Of a stretch of 64,000 bases of DNA, positions 1 to 11,600 are shown in pieces. The translations under genes were made by a program, and so were the position numbers. The notes under the pieces are model-generated. The model saw only the letters and a list, made by a program, of their open reading frames with translations. It was not told the origin of the DNA and ran no database searches. Source of the stretch: Laccaria trichodermophora (lineage: Eukaryota > Basidiomycota > Agaricomycetes > Agaricales > Hydnangiaceae); assembly GCA_018417955.1 (NCBI GenBank), contig JACTVC010000005.1, forward strand, positions 1,612,001-1,676,000. Direction: 5' to 3'. The first letter of the stretch is position 1. Every line of letters begins with the position of its first letter.

Positions 1-414
1 AAAAACCAACTGTTCAGTTATACTTCAACAGGGGGTACACGCTTTGCGCACCGAGGGTGGCGGAACGCTCAAAACATGACCAGGAGCAGAGGAGACCCTT
101 GAAAGAGAAGGTCGCGAGAAGTTCCTATGTCGACTTGTTGAACATTGGGCAGTCGAATTCATTGCTGGAGGCTACATTTTTGAGAAACGCACAAAGGGTA
201 GTTCCCTTCTAAGTTTTTGCGGGAAATCACAGCGCAGCAATCAAGCCATGTCCCGCGCCTCTCGCTCATATGCATACCGAGCGATTGAATTATACTATTC
301 GCCGCAAAGAAAATAGGGAAAACAAGTCTAAAAAGCAGACTTATGACAACGATTAGTCTCTCAGATCTCAAGCTCGCCAAAAGACTCACCAGACAGCCGA
401 ACCAACAACTATCA
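1..414. other. No gene recognised
   Basis: Short open frames exist on both strands but none has a recognisable motif or convincing splice pattern. It may hold the 3' flank of mL54 and of a gene outside the window. Confidence 0.5.
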
Positions 415-824
415 CTATTGCGTCAGCATAAAATTCCTATCCTTTATAGCCTGCCGATTCGCTGCCCTCCGCTTCACGCGTTCCAACTTCCCTCCAGGTC
501 CGTCGTCTTCATGCACCTTGGGCTGCAACACTGTCCATAACCATTCGGGGTAGTCCTTGTCCGGCAACGCGAGCACCGTCGGTTGTCCCTTGAGATAGTT
601 AAGCCCTGTCAATACCGTGTCCTCTGGACACGCAGACGGGCCGACTGGGTGGAGAGGTCAGTAACCCAACCAATGGCGATCTGTTCAGACGAACTAGAAG
701 CTGGGGATGGTTTTTTTGTAGCTGCTGGCTTGACTGCAGCTTTTCCTGGCGAGCTGCTACTCGCATATGTTCGACATGATGCCCTCAGGCAAGTTGGACG
801 TCGCAGGACATAGAGGAAGGACAT
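415..824 (-). CDS. Mitochondrial large-subunit ribosomal protein mL54 (Mrpl37 family)
   Basis: Nuclear-encoded protein of the mitochondrial large ribosomal subunit. Two exons on the minus strand, 824-695 and 644-415, with a 50-nt GT-AG intron (645-694, TTACTGAC branch-like sequence) give 119 residues. The first 40 residues are Arg/Ser/Ala-rich without acidic residues, as in a mitochondrial presequence. The second exon has the family core: TGLNYLKGQ, LALPDKDYPEWLWTVLQPK, then a basic tail ending RQAIKDRNFMLTQ. The start is the ATG at 824, which begins the presequence; an upstream in-frame extension lacks presequence character. Length fits the family (about 100-140 aa). The donor is GTTCGT, less usual, but the splice restores the conserved SACPEDTVLTG junction. 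Family call is firm; intron boundary is inferred. Confidence 0.88.
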
Positions 825-1178
825 TTGGCTTGGACAAAATTCGAGGTGTGTCACGAGCTCAATTTCTGCATGCTTAGTCAGCACCCCTTTACCCTTGCAA
901 GCGGGGAGGAGAAAGTAAATCAAAATTGAAGGCCATGCAGGAACAATGCAGGAATATTCAATAGTACAGAAGTAGGAATTTCGCCCAGCTAACTACAAGC
1001 CCTTGGCAGTCTGTAAGCTTAGAGAGTCTTCTACATGTACAGTATTCAAGAACTATGTCAAAACTATATATGTAGTCACGGTCAACGATGAAAATTGAGG
1101 GTTCTTCGATAAGGAGTCAAGTCAGATCTTCTTTGTTCCTTATTGGGACCGCTCCGGAATATACCTCTACCTCTACCT
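825..1178. other. Intergenic between mL54 and the MYND gene
   Basis: No coding signal. It should hold the mL54 promoter (both flanking genes are on the minus strand) and the 3' end of the MYND gene, close to a short CTCTAC hexamer run around 1163-1186. Confidence 0.5.
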
Positions 1179-2165
1179 CTACCTCTTCTTTTTGCAATTT
1201 GCTTTATGGGATCTACTTGAAAATCAGCGATCACTGAAATTCCGGAAGCGGGGAGCAAATTACGGCCAATCAGCATTTTGACATTCCGTTCCACAATCTA
1301 CGACGTTCAAGTTGTTGGTTCAATGGATTATTCAGAAAGAAAGAACGAATCTCACATTTAACAGCAGTACATCGGCTACAACGCCTTAGCCCGAGACCCC
1401 TCTTTCCACAGTTCTTGCAAGCGTCCGTGGCCACCGAGACAGAATCTTGAACGTTCACCGTTCCGTCGCCTTCAACTCTCGTGTTTCGAATTGCGATCTC
1501 CTCTCGCCTTGAATTGCCTGCTGATGAACCATCCGCTGCTATAACGTTCGCATTCATTTCGTCGTTTCGCGTGAGCATTGCAAGATTCTCTCGGGTGGCC
1601 TGGACATCTGTTGCAATCCATCGTTCCAGATTGGTACATGAAAACGGTGGTCCGTTGAATGGAGCGTGGGTGACAGCAAGATCCAGGGCTTCTCTGTATC
1701 TCTTGGCAGCCGTTGCTCGATCCTTGAGATCCCAAGCGAGAATACCGACGGTCAAGGAAGCAATTATCTGCATCCCCTTCAACAAAACTTTAGCGCGAGG
1801 GGACTTGAACTGTTTATGTTCCTTTTTCGAAGAGACGCGAAAGGAATCAAGAAGACGATAGGCATCGGGTGCTCGTTCCTCTGGAAGGCCACAGCTTGAG
1901 TTAGTACCCTCGTCACAAACGTGGGCATACCTGTGGCAAATTTCATGGCAGGATCTTTGAAAAAGCCTGCAAAGTTTCTCCAAAGAAACCCAAGAGTCTC
2001 CTTAGGGGTGTCATTTGGAACTATTGCAGGAAGGAGTGCAGCAACATCTTCATCCTTCAGTATTTTTTTGATTGCTCGTTGATACATCTCAAACGTTTCC
2101 TCGATTTTGCCTTGAGCATATAGAGCCTCCGCCCGCTGAAAAAGTACGACACCACGTTCTGGCAT
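1179..2165 (-). CDS. MYND-type zinc finger protein with helical N-terminal region
   Basis: Four exons on the minus strand (2165-1931, 1880-1356, 1297-1264, 1212-1179) total 828 nt, 275 residues. Introns are 50, 58 and 51 nt, all GT-AG. The N-terminal half is helical and TPR-like (FQRAEALYAQGKIEETFEMYQRAIKK). The MYND finger only appears after splicing the last three exons: CKNC, CSRC, YCGTEC and DWPSHKANC give the full C2-C2-C2-HC ligand set at the very C terminus. Without the last two introns the finger would stop early, which supports the model. The start at 2165 (MPERG) is preferred to an in-frame ATG eight codons upstream. MYND fingers usually mediate protein-protein contacts; the partner here is unknown. 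A decayed inverted copy of its 3' half lies at 2325-2680. Confidence 0.8.
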
Positions 2166-2324
2166 GGATATAAGTTGAGAATGAATCAAGATTGAACTGA
2201 TAATCGAGGAAGACAGTTCAAGACCTGGAGGCGGTGTCAGTATGTTTGCCGAGGCTCCTCATGATCAACCTAACAACGTTATGACCGCTAAGCGTTGGCT
2301 AAGCGCTACTTCAACTTTCAAGTC

Positions 2325-2680
2325 GACCGAGCGATGGATTGCATTAGACGCGCAGCAAACCTAGAACAACCTTGCAAAACGCTTACAAAACGATATTACC
2401 ATTGCAAGTGTTTCAGAGGGGAATAGGCTCATCCGCAGGTAACAATTTCGAATGGCATGAGGTTCCGAGTTCGAAGGTGACGGCTCGGTCAACATTCAAG
2501 ATCCTTTCTCAAGGGCCACTGACTTTGACGCTTACGAGAATTGTGGCAAGAGGGGTCTCGATCTCAGGCGCTGTAGCTGACGTGCTACTGACTGTGACAG
2601 GTGAGATTCACTTTCACTTCCTACATAACACCTCAAAACGATGATTGGCCGTAAATACCTCCCCTTTTCCAGATATTCCC
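2325..2680 (+). pseudogene. Decayed inverted copy of the MYND gene 3' part
   Basis: Read on the plus strand this stretch matches the minus-strand MYND gene over more than 300 bases. Recognisable blocks are the ERWIA segment near 2330, the run GGTGACGGCTCGGTCAACATTCAAGATC-like region near 2477, GTGGCAAGAGGGGTCTCG near 2543, and GATGATTGGCCGTAAAT near 2640, which in the gene is the end of the finger and a splice donor. Frames are broken by indels and stops, and the finger cysteines are mostly gone. The two copies are head to head across about 160 bp, so this is an inverted duplication followed by decay of one arm. Confidence 0.7.
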
Positions 2681-4970
2681 TTAAGCGTTGATTTCCAAAC
2701 AAGAGCCCAGTCCCACCTAGTCCCACCTCCGTTGAAAATGCCAGGACAGAACGTTAAAATTAGTATTCGGCAACAAAACTACCACCGACTCACACGTCAT
2801 GGGGGAGTCGGTTAGCTATTATAAGATGGTGAGAACCACTCGTCAACATGAGTCACCAACGAAAAATGCGTGGAATCTCTTCGGGAGTCGGGAGTACTAG
2901 CCCGACAGTTACAAGCCCGCTTTTTAGGCGGACCTGCGACAACATTGTGTGTAAATTCACCTACTTCCAAAGAGCGTCAATAGGACACTTCACTTCAATG
3001 CACTTTTAAAGCGCAGGGCCTCGCCACGTTCGTAGAGATGATATTGCTGTCTCCGACGACGCGGTTGGGTTATTAATTAAACACGTCGCGATCACGACAC
3101 GTGTGTGTGACAATCACGCCACTGCCCCTGAAGGAGTCATATCGCGCGTCGCTCCCAGGACTGGCCTGGGAGCGACGCGCAATGAGTACTGAGTGCTTAC
3201 TTCCCTCCTTTTCCCCCTTCTGATGAATAGATCGAAACTTTTTTGTCGCTGAGGAACTGCTTATTACGAAACTGCAAGACTATGACTGCAAATTGATACT
3301 ATGTGAGGCTGGATGCTCGCCATGAACTCGAGAACCATGATAAAATACAAAATCAAGCTGAAACGTCCGATTGAACCTCCTTACAATCTCGACCCGTCTT
3401 GTGCTGAAGACTCGGGATGGACGTCTCAATTGAGTGAGGGCAATTTTGCGGTGTGTGATTCAAAGCCATTTTCGTTGTACTTTTGGCTATGAGGCCATTT
3501 GCGTAGAAGTGCCGACAAGAAACGCTAAGAGTATCATCAATACCGGGAGTTCAACATGAAGGCGGAAGCGATAGCGTACCCGGAGAGATGACGAACGGTT
3601 CTTCGTAGGCTGGTCATCAAATACCGTTTGAATCGAGCGTCGGTCATCCCAATCACCAAACTCGGTTTCAAAATCTGAATCAGCGTCACTCATGAAGCTG
3701 GAGTCGGGCTGAACATTGACCATGAGAGGATGCTTGTAATGAGAAGTAACATATAGGCAAACCAGAAAGAAACTGCGGCTGAACTCGTACGTCTCTTGTG
3801 AATGTCGGCCGATGGTACGCTGAGATGACTTATGATCAGTATGTGCACAATACTGTACACCGCGTCAGAAAGGCTCACATACCATCAAACTTCGTGAAGG
3901 GGAACCATCGCGGCGACTGTAAGAAGTGGAATCACCCTCAGCCATAAGGGAGGAGCTTTTAAGGGAGAGGGAGGAGAGTGCCAGACTGAAGGAGGGAAGA
4001 GGGCCGTTTTTGCGGAAGAAGATCATTTGAAGAATATGTTATAGATATTATAGGATAGTTGATCGACAGCGAGAGAGCAGAGTGAGGGAGCTGTGTGCAA
4101 GAGAGAGGGAGGGCGACGTGCAGAGGAAAGAGCTGAAAGGCAAGCAAATGAGAGTCGAAGAAATAGAGGTAAGAAAAACGAACACGGAGGGCATCCCAAT
4201 ATCCTCAACGATACACTTCTCCGCTTATATAGCCGAGATTCGAACGGTGGGCATGAGGCGGCGCCGTCACAAATTGGGTGATGCTATCCCGATTGAGGAT
4301 AGAGCTTTCGGTAAATAATTTCAACTCAGGACCGCGTTCGCCTGTCCCCCCGAAAGATGCAGGGACTGGTGGGGTTGGAGTCAGAATTAGTGACCGGGAT
4401 CTTTGCCCCGATTGGAGCACAGGGCTCATCCACTGTGTCTGTTTGAGGAGCAGGTGGAAGTTGAGAATTGGTGAGCGCATGCAATCTGGAGGATCGTTGC
4501 TGACAAGTCGATGGGCCAGGAAGCATACTTCGGATGGCCTCAGAAAGTGGAGGGGAGGGGTCACCCACACCGGCTCGTCATGTGCTGGCCCGCATGTGCC
4601 AGTTATAGCCATCCAGATGCAAGCAACCGAGGCAACTTTCAACCTGTGTCTTTATTTAACTCATTGCTTGGCTGCTTGACATTTTTGTTAAGGAGAAGTC
4701 AAGGCATCTGTCCTCGCAAATAGAAAAGAGTCCAAAGACAAGGCAACGAAAGTGAGAAACAGGAATTACATACAAGACCAGAGGGTAAGACTTACAGAGA
4801 ACCTGTTTCGAGAGAAAGATTTCCGGAAAGCGCAGTATAAGGGGCAGCTTGTCGCGACATGCCAGCGACTGACATCGCAACAACTTGCTAATTCAATGCC
4901 CAGATTGCTCCTTGAGCAGATAAGCAACTCATAAACTTGAGGCTACATCCATCTTAAAGAACGTGTACCA
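2681..4970. other. 2.3 kb without a confident gene
   Basis: Contains the palindrome at 3144-3180. Two short minus-strand frames (3723-3487, 78 aa with an acidic N terminus and a hydrophobic segment near its C terminus; 3878-3690, hydrophobic) could be exons of a small membrane protein but show no family resemblance. Purine-rich stretches occur at 3950-4190. Nothing else is supported. Confidence 0.4.
3144..3180. repeat. Perfect palindrome, 16-bp arms and 5-nt loop
   Basis: The left arm 3144-3159 (GCGCGTCGCTCCCAGG) is the exact reverse complement of the right arm 3165-3180, separated by ACTGG. It is GC-rich in an otherwise mixed intergenic region and not followed by a T run. It could form a strong hairpin in RNA or a cruciform in DNA. 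No target-site duplication is visible. Confidence 0.85.
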
Positions 4971-6504
4971 ATGCATAAGCAAGGCATCCGATATAACCAG
5001 GGGTCAACTACAGAACTAGAATCAACGATAGGAACGATGACAACTAAAAAGATGAAAGCTCTCACCATACTTGTTGGCCCTTTCCTCATTTTACACCCCA
5101 TTTACCTAGTGCGAGAGGAGCCGACTGTCACGATGATGCCCCAAGACCCAGTTCAGCTATCGACCGCCAAAAGCATTCCAGTGCTTGCAACGATACCCTC
5201 AGACATCAACCCATTTGTCTCATGCGTGAATTGTGAAGACAAAAAAACACTGTTCAGACGTATAAGTGATACTGAATCTAAAACGAGGCGAATAAAAGCC
5301 CCCACTGAATTTGCGACATTGCTGAATTCAGGAAATATTGCAGCCATCTTATCCTGTTCTCCCGTTCTGTCCAATTTTCTTTTTAAAGGCGATGCGGAAA
5401 AAAGTGCGGAAGCAAGATACTATGAAGGGATTCAACTGGCAGTTCAGTGAAGATTTGAACAGCCGTGGTCACGGTTGGGTCGTGGTTGCTGGCAGCTGAC
5501 TGTGCCTGGCAGTGGGCATCAAGGCTCTAATTCGCAGGGAATCCCAGGGAAAGCCAGATATATTGTTCGTCTTCACTTTACTTTCATTCCCGCTGCTACC
5601 TACGTTCAAGTTTGCTGGCGACTCATACTCTCTATCGATCTGAGGTAACTCAGACTCCAAAGAACTTTCCTTGGTGGCTCTTGTTTGTTTCTGTCCCGTG
5701 CGGCAAATGATACGGGCTATTATTCTTCGGCTTTTCCATCCTCCAAGTGCACCACCGATTGGCTGTCTTTGAGCCTCACACACACATCACCTGATGGAAT
5801 ATGATGAAGAACTGGATGGTATCGATTTGGATTCTTCGAGCGGGAAGCAGTTGCAGCAACTGCAATCATCGAATGCATACTCTGGACCCCCCGATCTGCT
5901 GCTGTATGAACAGAGAGAAATGGATGCCAAGAATCGCGCACTTTGGGCTGGATATAAGCTACGTAAGGGGATGACACAGGAATCGGAACCGTTTTATGAA
6001 GGACGGAACATTGCAAGGACCTGGCGTCTCCTTCGTTTTTTCAGATCATTAGAAGGGTTTCTAAAGGTGATGTACCCAACGGCATGACAGTCACCAATCC
6101 ATAAACTCACAACGATGCACTAGGGAGAACTTGATTTGACCGGGCGCCATCTTCCGGTGAGGCTCTACATATTCCGTTAGTGCGGCTACACTAAAGGTTT
6201 TGTTTGAAGAGATGGAACATGTTGCATAAATCCTTCAAAGACTACCTTGTGGACTTTTTGGAACTGTGGCCCACACTTGAGCTGGTCATAACTCGTGAAC
6301 CGATGCGTTTCGAACCGGAAATGTATTTCGAGACAAAGTCGTACAAAGTACTGGACGACGACCTCTGGAAAAGTATCATGAATAAATGGCGTCTGACAGA
6401 GTATCATGGCTATATAGCTATTGATGGGATGAGTGAGTTCCTTGCTTTTGCATGTCTTGTCGAAGTTTAACATTTTTGTGTCAACCTGGGCTTAAGAGCA
6501 CGCC
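4971..6504 (+). other. Unassigned open segments upstream of the F-box gene
   Basis: Plus-strand frames at 4971-5450 (159 aa, hydrophobic segment near residue 35), 5794-6087 (97 aa, containing REMDAKNRALWAGYKLRKG) and 6204-6470 (88 aa, containing LHKSFKDYL) look partly coding in composition, but I could not splice them into one protein or recognise a family. They may be exons of an unknown gene, the missing 5' exons of the F-box gene, or relics. Confidence 0.3.
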
Positions 6505-8115
6505 TTGAAGAAATATACTGAAGCCAAGGGTATTCCCCGAATACAGAAACTGTGCCTTCTTCATCTCGCAAATGAGCTTCTTTACGCCATCTTCTCTCAG
6601 ACACAGTTCGACAGTGCTCGAATGCTATCCTTTACTTGCAAGGCGCTTAACGCGATTGGGAGGCAATACATTTTCCACGTGTGTCATGTTTACAACTTCT
6701 GCGATGACGTTCCGTCTCTCAATCTCTCATTTCTACAGCGTCGAAGCTTTACCTTTGAATATTCGTACACGAAGGTCGACCACAATCTTCCTCTAGCTCC
6801 CCAGTACACCAAGCTGGCCCAAATTGCAAAGGTGAAGCTGACGGACTCTGCTGGCTTCTTCTTTTCTAGACCAGATCTGTGTCAGAAGGTGGACAACTTG
6901 TCTTTGTCAAACGAATGGGGTGGATCCCTTTTTGTGAAAGATGAAGATTTCAGTCTGGATGATGTTGAATCTGGGTTTATGGCTCGTATTTCTGAGACGT
7001 TTACCCAAGCCGTCTCTCTGAGCGCCCATCTCACCACATTAAGCCTCTTCCGCAACTGCCTGGACTCACATATGCTGCGTGCCATCTGCAGCCTTCAGAG
7101 TTTAAATGTATTGGAAGCAAAATTCTGCGATTTACCTGTCGAAACACGAGAACCGCTGTTAGCCAGCTCAGTCACAAATTCCCACTTGACAAATCTCAAA
7201 ATCATGATGGAGACTAGTTTTGACGATGGCTCTTGGGATGTTTGGTATATTCTGGTCCTCTTTTCAAACCTGCGGACTTTGGATGTACACGGACTTGGCG
7301 AGAATCCGTTACCCATGGCATTGGAAACCATTTGGACTCGCTGGACCTTCATGGACACCTTGGAGCGCTTGTGCATCGAGCCCCTGTGTTCACATGATGT
7401 CGTTGGACTTGCTTCATGGATTCGTGGAGAACTCGTGGGGGGGTTGCCACGGCCCTTGCATTTGACCCACTTCAAGCTAACCGTTAATTATTTCTTATGG
7501 GATGTCTGGACTGCTCAAATCATTCGGGCCCTCCAAACAGCTCCTCTCCAAGTCCTGGTTTTGGAGGGAATTCACCGCGACTCAGCTTACCCAAGGCTGA
7601 TTGAGGACATTGCAATCCAGTTTCCCGACCTCATCGGTTTGACCTTGGTTATGCGTGACAGTGATCGGCAAACGCAGAACAAACCGGCAACTTGGCCATG
7701 CTCTTCTTGGGAATACGCCCCAAGCCTTGCTCGTTTCAATCACCTTGAACACTTTGGATGGAATTTCCTTATCAACGAGGACGATGTCTCGACGCGAACA
7801 CTTCTTCTTTTCGAGAATGGATTTATTGCGGATGATGATTGGGAGAGGGCGAGAGAAGAAGACACAGCAATGGGTTATGATCGCGACGACCATTGCGCCG
7901 TGTTGCCCTTTGCCACCGCTTGTTCCACTCTGAACTCCTTTGGATTACTCAAGGGAAATCATTTCAGTCTCTATCAAATTACGCGTGAGGTGAATGGGCC
8001 GGTGAACATCGAATGGGAGTTCTGTTGGGGGTCTAAGGTGATTCAGCGTTGGGTTCCTGACCCTTTCGTAGGGGGGTGGCCTTACATCAAGGATGACTGT
8101 AGGAAGGGAGGATGA
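6505..8115 (+). CDS. F-box-like protein with leucine-rich C-terminal region (5' end uncertain)
   Basis: An open frame of about 535 codons. Near its start is an F-box-like helix set (LCLLHLANELLYAIFSQTQ, then a conserved CKALN and IGRQYIFHV), followed by about 450 residues with irregular Leu-rich repeats such as LTTLSLFRNCL, LNVLEAKFCDL and LRTLDVHGLG. Such proteins are numerous in Agaricomycetes and act as substrate receptors of SCF ubiquitin ligases; the substrate cannot be inferred. The frame has no ATG before the F-box (it opens just after a TAA at 6493), so translation must begin in an upstream exon or the gene is 5'-truncated. The stop is TGA at 8113-8115. Confidence 0.7.
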   Translation: MKKYTEAKGIPRIQKLCLLHLANELLYAIFSQTQFDSARMLSFTCKALNAIGRQYIFHVCHVYNFCDDVPSLNLSFLQRRSFTFEYSYTKVDHNLPLAPQYTKLAQIAKVKLTDSAGFFFSRPDLCQKVDNLSLSNEWGGSLFVKDEDFSLDDVESGFMARISETFTQAVSLSAHLTTLSLFRNCLDSHMLRAICSLQSLNVLEAKFCDLPVETREPLLASSVTNSHLTNLKIMMETSFDDGSWDVWYILVLFSNLRTLDVHGLGENPLPMALETIWTRWTFMDTLERLCIEPLCSHDVVGLASWIRGELVGGLPRPLHLTHFKLTVNYFLWDVWTAQIIRALQTAPLQVLVLEGIHRDSAYPRLIEDIAIQFPDLIGLTLVMRDSDRQTQNKPATWPCSSWEYAPSLARFNHLEHFGWNFLINEDDVSTRTLLLFENGFIADDDWERAREEDTAMGYDRDDHCAVLPFATACSTLNSFGLLKGNHFSLYQITREVNGPVNIEWEFCWGSKVIQRWVPDPFVGGWPYIKDDCRKGG

Positions 8116-8212
8116 TAAAGAACAAATCGTAGCAATTATAACAGAATCCTCAGGGGTACCATTGCCACCTATCTAGTTCCGAGGAGCAAATGAAAAGATG
8201 AACCACAGCAGT

Positions 8213-8608
8213 TCAACGACATGATTTATACTGTAATTTCCAAGACAATGCTAAACTTCTCTGGAATCTCGAGAACGTGGCATGGGACGATGATGGAGCC
8301 CAGCTGGAATGAGATGGGTTATTTGTCCGAGTGGTACACATCTTTTCCTTCATTCTTGACACGATTGAAAGGCTAGCAGAGGATACGACAGTGATAGCAA
8401 AGGACAGATATGAATGGCATACCTCGAGTGTTCCTAACGGGCATGCTATGCAATTATGATACACAGCAAAACATTCACGTTGAGAATCTATTATCCTTTC
8501 TCGCCGTCCCGGGATACGTAGTAGGCAGGTAAAAGCCAACGCAAAAGAGGGATATAGAGCTTGGCGTGGTCGTGGCTCGAAGATCAGGGCTTGACGAGAG
8601 CCGTGCAT
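8213..8608 (-). CDS. Hypothetical short protein, paralogue of the frame at 12491-12688
   Basis: Starting at the ATG at 8608 the first 50 codons resemble the frame at 12688-12491: EPRP, then a Leu/Ala-rich stretch ending in CL, then RI-D-QR--FA-YH in the same order and spacing. The remainder (after YH) has no counterpart and may be intron or 3' untranslated sequence. A TATAAGAGG sequence lies about 25 bp upstream of the ATG as read on the opposite strand. Conserved amino acids between two copies with diverged DNA suggest coding potential, but no family is recognised. Confidence 0.28.
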   Translation of the reverse strand: MHGSRQALIFEPRPRQALYPSFALAFTCLLRIPGRRERIIDSQRECFAVYHNCIACPLGTLEVCHSYLSFAITVVSSASLSIVSRMKEKMCTTRTNNPSHSSWAPSSSHATFSRFQRSLALSWKLQYKSCR

Positions 8609-11600
8609 GTTAAACGAATGCGGATGAAAAGGTATAAGAGGAGAGAGGGTTTTGTAGGTTAGCCACGACAAGTTAAGGGAAAGAGGCCGTCTTCCAAGTC
8701 GAGAATCATCAGTTGCCGGTCAGGCATCGAGATTTGAACTCGAAACATGAAAAGAGTGGGATGGTTTACAAATCGAAGTTAGACTGCATCGCATATGCCA
8801 TTTCCAGAGGATGGGCTAAGCAAAATTTAAGCGAAGAGGGCGTGAAGTGGAAAATAATGTGATAATGATTGCTGGTGTGGAGACAACTTGAAATGGGGAG
8901 AGGGGGGGATTCAATGAATGGGCCAGTTTCCCATGCAGGTTCGGGAGAGTTAGATGGGTGTGGAAGGGTAGTACTTGATGGAGTGAAGGAATACTTTGAT
9001 CACCACCAGACGACCTGTTTCTCTCGACGTCTAAAAGGCTTCGTTTGCAAAATATGTCCTGGTGAGCAACCCATTCTCGAAAAACGTTGATAACGAAAGG
9101 TTCCGTCCTTTAATCAACCAGGCTGAGCGCCTCATTCGAGGCGGCTGTCATGCATCAAAACATATCTTCGCGGCCAGAGCAATAATAGAGGCAGCCTCTA
9201 GAACGAACTAATAAAGCGAGATGAGACACATAATGTGTTCAGCCCATTAGGCACCAGTGAACACACCTTCGGTCACTAGGACTTCGGGGTGTCAACAAAC
9301 AGATGAGGACGCCAATACCCTGTCGTTGACGTTGAGGATGCGAGACATCGGCAGGTGCATTGACAAGCATCTGGGATTCATGTAGCACGCTAACACCAGC
9401 GTTCTGACGGAGCCATGGACTAAAAGACATTCTCTCTGAGATGCTGCTTCCAACGTTTATGAAGTCCTCAGCGGCTGACGAAATCGGTTATTCACTGGCC
9501 CAGACATCATTAACGCCGATCCAAGGACCAACTCCAAACGATAGACTTTCCCAAAACTTTCTCAGTGGTCAACAGATGAGGGCCCTATGCTGGCCATGCG
9601 GGCTGCGACAACCACCCATGTTCGTCACGTGATACCGACGTCTGGAAGTCGGGATTGGGGATTGGTGAGTCAAATATCTTCATTTTCAACCGGTACACCT
9701 GCTGAAAATAGAGTATAACTGCAGCTTAATGTGGTATAGGCTGCCGGCGTCATTCTCAAACGATGACAAATCGTCCTGGAACTGCAAAACATAATTGGTC
9801 CAACATTGCAACATGGACAAGAGAATGAAAACCCACGTTGACGACACACTCTCTCAAATTGTGTGATCCTAATGCTCCAGTAATATGAAGCACAAAAGGA
9901 TACAAAAGAGCTGCATTACTCACCAACGTAAAACGCCCGCGACTTCTGGACCGAAGCGCCTCCGAGTCTCAGGTCCTTACTCTCCCCGGACGGCTAGCCA
10001 TTGAGCGTGCGGATGATCGACAAAGTGCACGATAACAGATAAACCCTTTTCAAAGAGTGTTGGTATGGTCCTGTACGTCTCGCCACTGCCAGTCGCCAGC
10101 AAGGCGATGAGTTGCTATAAAGTAGGTCCTTCCTCCATATAAGTGCACTGGCTCGTTGGATTTCAAAGACAGCGGCTGTGTGCAGGTCATAAGTCCCTAG
10201 TCCTTGAGCACTTGTCACAAGTCGTCGTCTACAAGTGCCAATTGTGGTGATTGTTTCCGAATGATATGAGATCTCCGTCTGATCCTTGGGCGTTCTATGC
10301 AACAAAGAATGTGCAAGTTTCTCTAAGCTCTGGCCATTGGAAACCTGATAGTGCTCGTGCCACGCGGCTGCCTCCCCAAAAGGTCGAAGAGCTGGGAAAG
10401 AATGCTGAATATGAATTTCGCAGGAGACAGAGGAAACGCAGGTTGACGTCGGGAGTCGGTGTTCAAAATTGAGAATATCCATCTGGGTCTGACCACATTC
10501 TGTTCCACTAAGTATCAGTCTCCAAGAAACCCGCATACTTCGTATCTAACACTGCATCCTCTCCCCCAGATCCAGTATCACGAGTTCCTGCATCGGACGC
10601 CAATCCTTCTAAACGGTGTGTATCCATTTTAGCTGGTATGTGATCTGTCGATAACTTCGCCTGGAGATGAATAATTCTCATCAAGATGCCTCCCCATTCT
10701 CGCAATTTCTTGGCTTTCAATTGGATTCGAATGTTTTGAGGTGGCGTGGTATACCGTAGAGAAGGGGTTCAGATCTGCGCCGTCTCAACACTGAAACAGA
10801 CGCTTTATGAACTTGAAGGATTTCCGAGGGGCCTCGCCGCCTCCGACCTCGTCGAGTTCCTGCGCACCATGTGCTATGGGCGCCTGCATCATACTTCTTG
10901 CCACTAATCATTGGCGTGTCACCATTGCTGCACATGATCAACTGGCTTTCAACTGGCTTTGCTGCGAATTTCGAAAGCTAGCTATGGATTTACATGCTCA
11001 AAGCTACTAGAGCAAAAGCTACCGACGCAAGCCGGACCTTCCTGATCGTGGGTCTCCCATAAATACAAACGTACATCAAGATCCGAGTTCTTATCATCTT
11101 TCTCTTCATGTCCATACGTGAAGCGGAGTCTGAGGTCAGCCTTGTCTTCTCTCTTTCTCGTTTTCCGAGCCTGACTGGTGACCTATTGCGTTGTGTAGCC
11201 TCTCTTTGGAAACGTCCGACTCATCTTAGACTCCATCTTTGCCATCTCACTAGGTCTTGCTTCTCCCGTCATTACTGGAGGTTTCACCAAGCAGGTCAAT
11301 TTCGACCCAAAGCAACTTCTTTTCCCGAAGATATGGATAAGTCATCGGGATTAGTTGCCCACAGTCCAAGATGGCTGGTGTGCACCTCGTTATGCTTAAA
11401 ATCAATCAGGGGGTGGTTGAGAATGTGATGACGTGGCTCGGCAAACAATTGATGAGATACCTAGACTGCCTTGGACAAGAATTCAAGATACATCCAACGA
11501 AAGTGAGTGTCTTCTTTGTGGAATCACGTTTCAATCTCGAACGCACCTTCGCGCGACCTCCAGATATGGATTGTGTTCAATGACAGAGCTTTTGTGCAGG

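Noticed and set aside
8725..8800. Possible minus-strand tRNA (TCGAG-TTCAAAT-CTCGA T-arm with acceptor-like TGCCTGACC)
   Set aside because: No matching 5' acceptor strand, and no anticodon stem pairs at the right distance.
9994..10536. 180-codon minus-strand frame
   Set aside because: No motif, no consistent splice partners and composition unlike the confident genes; kept only as a mention in the gene-poor region.
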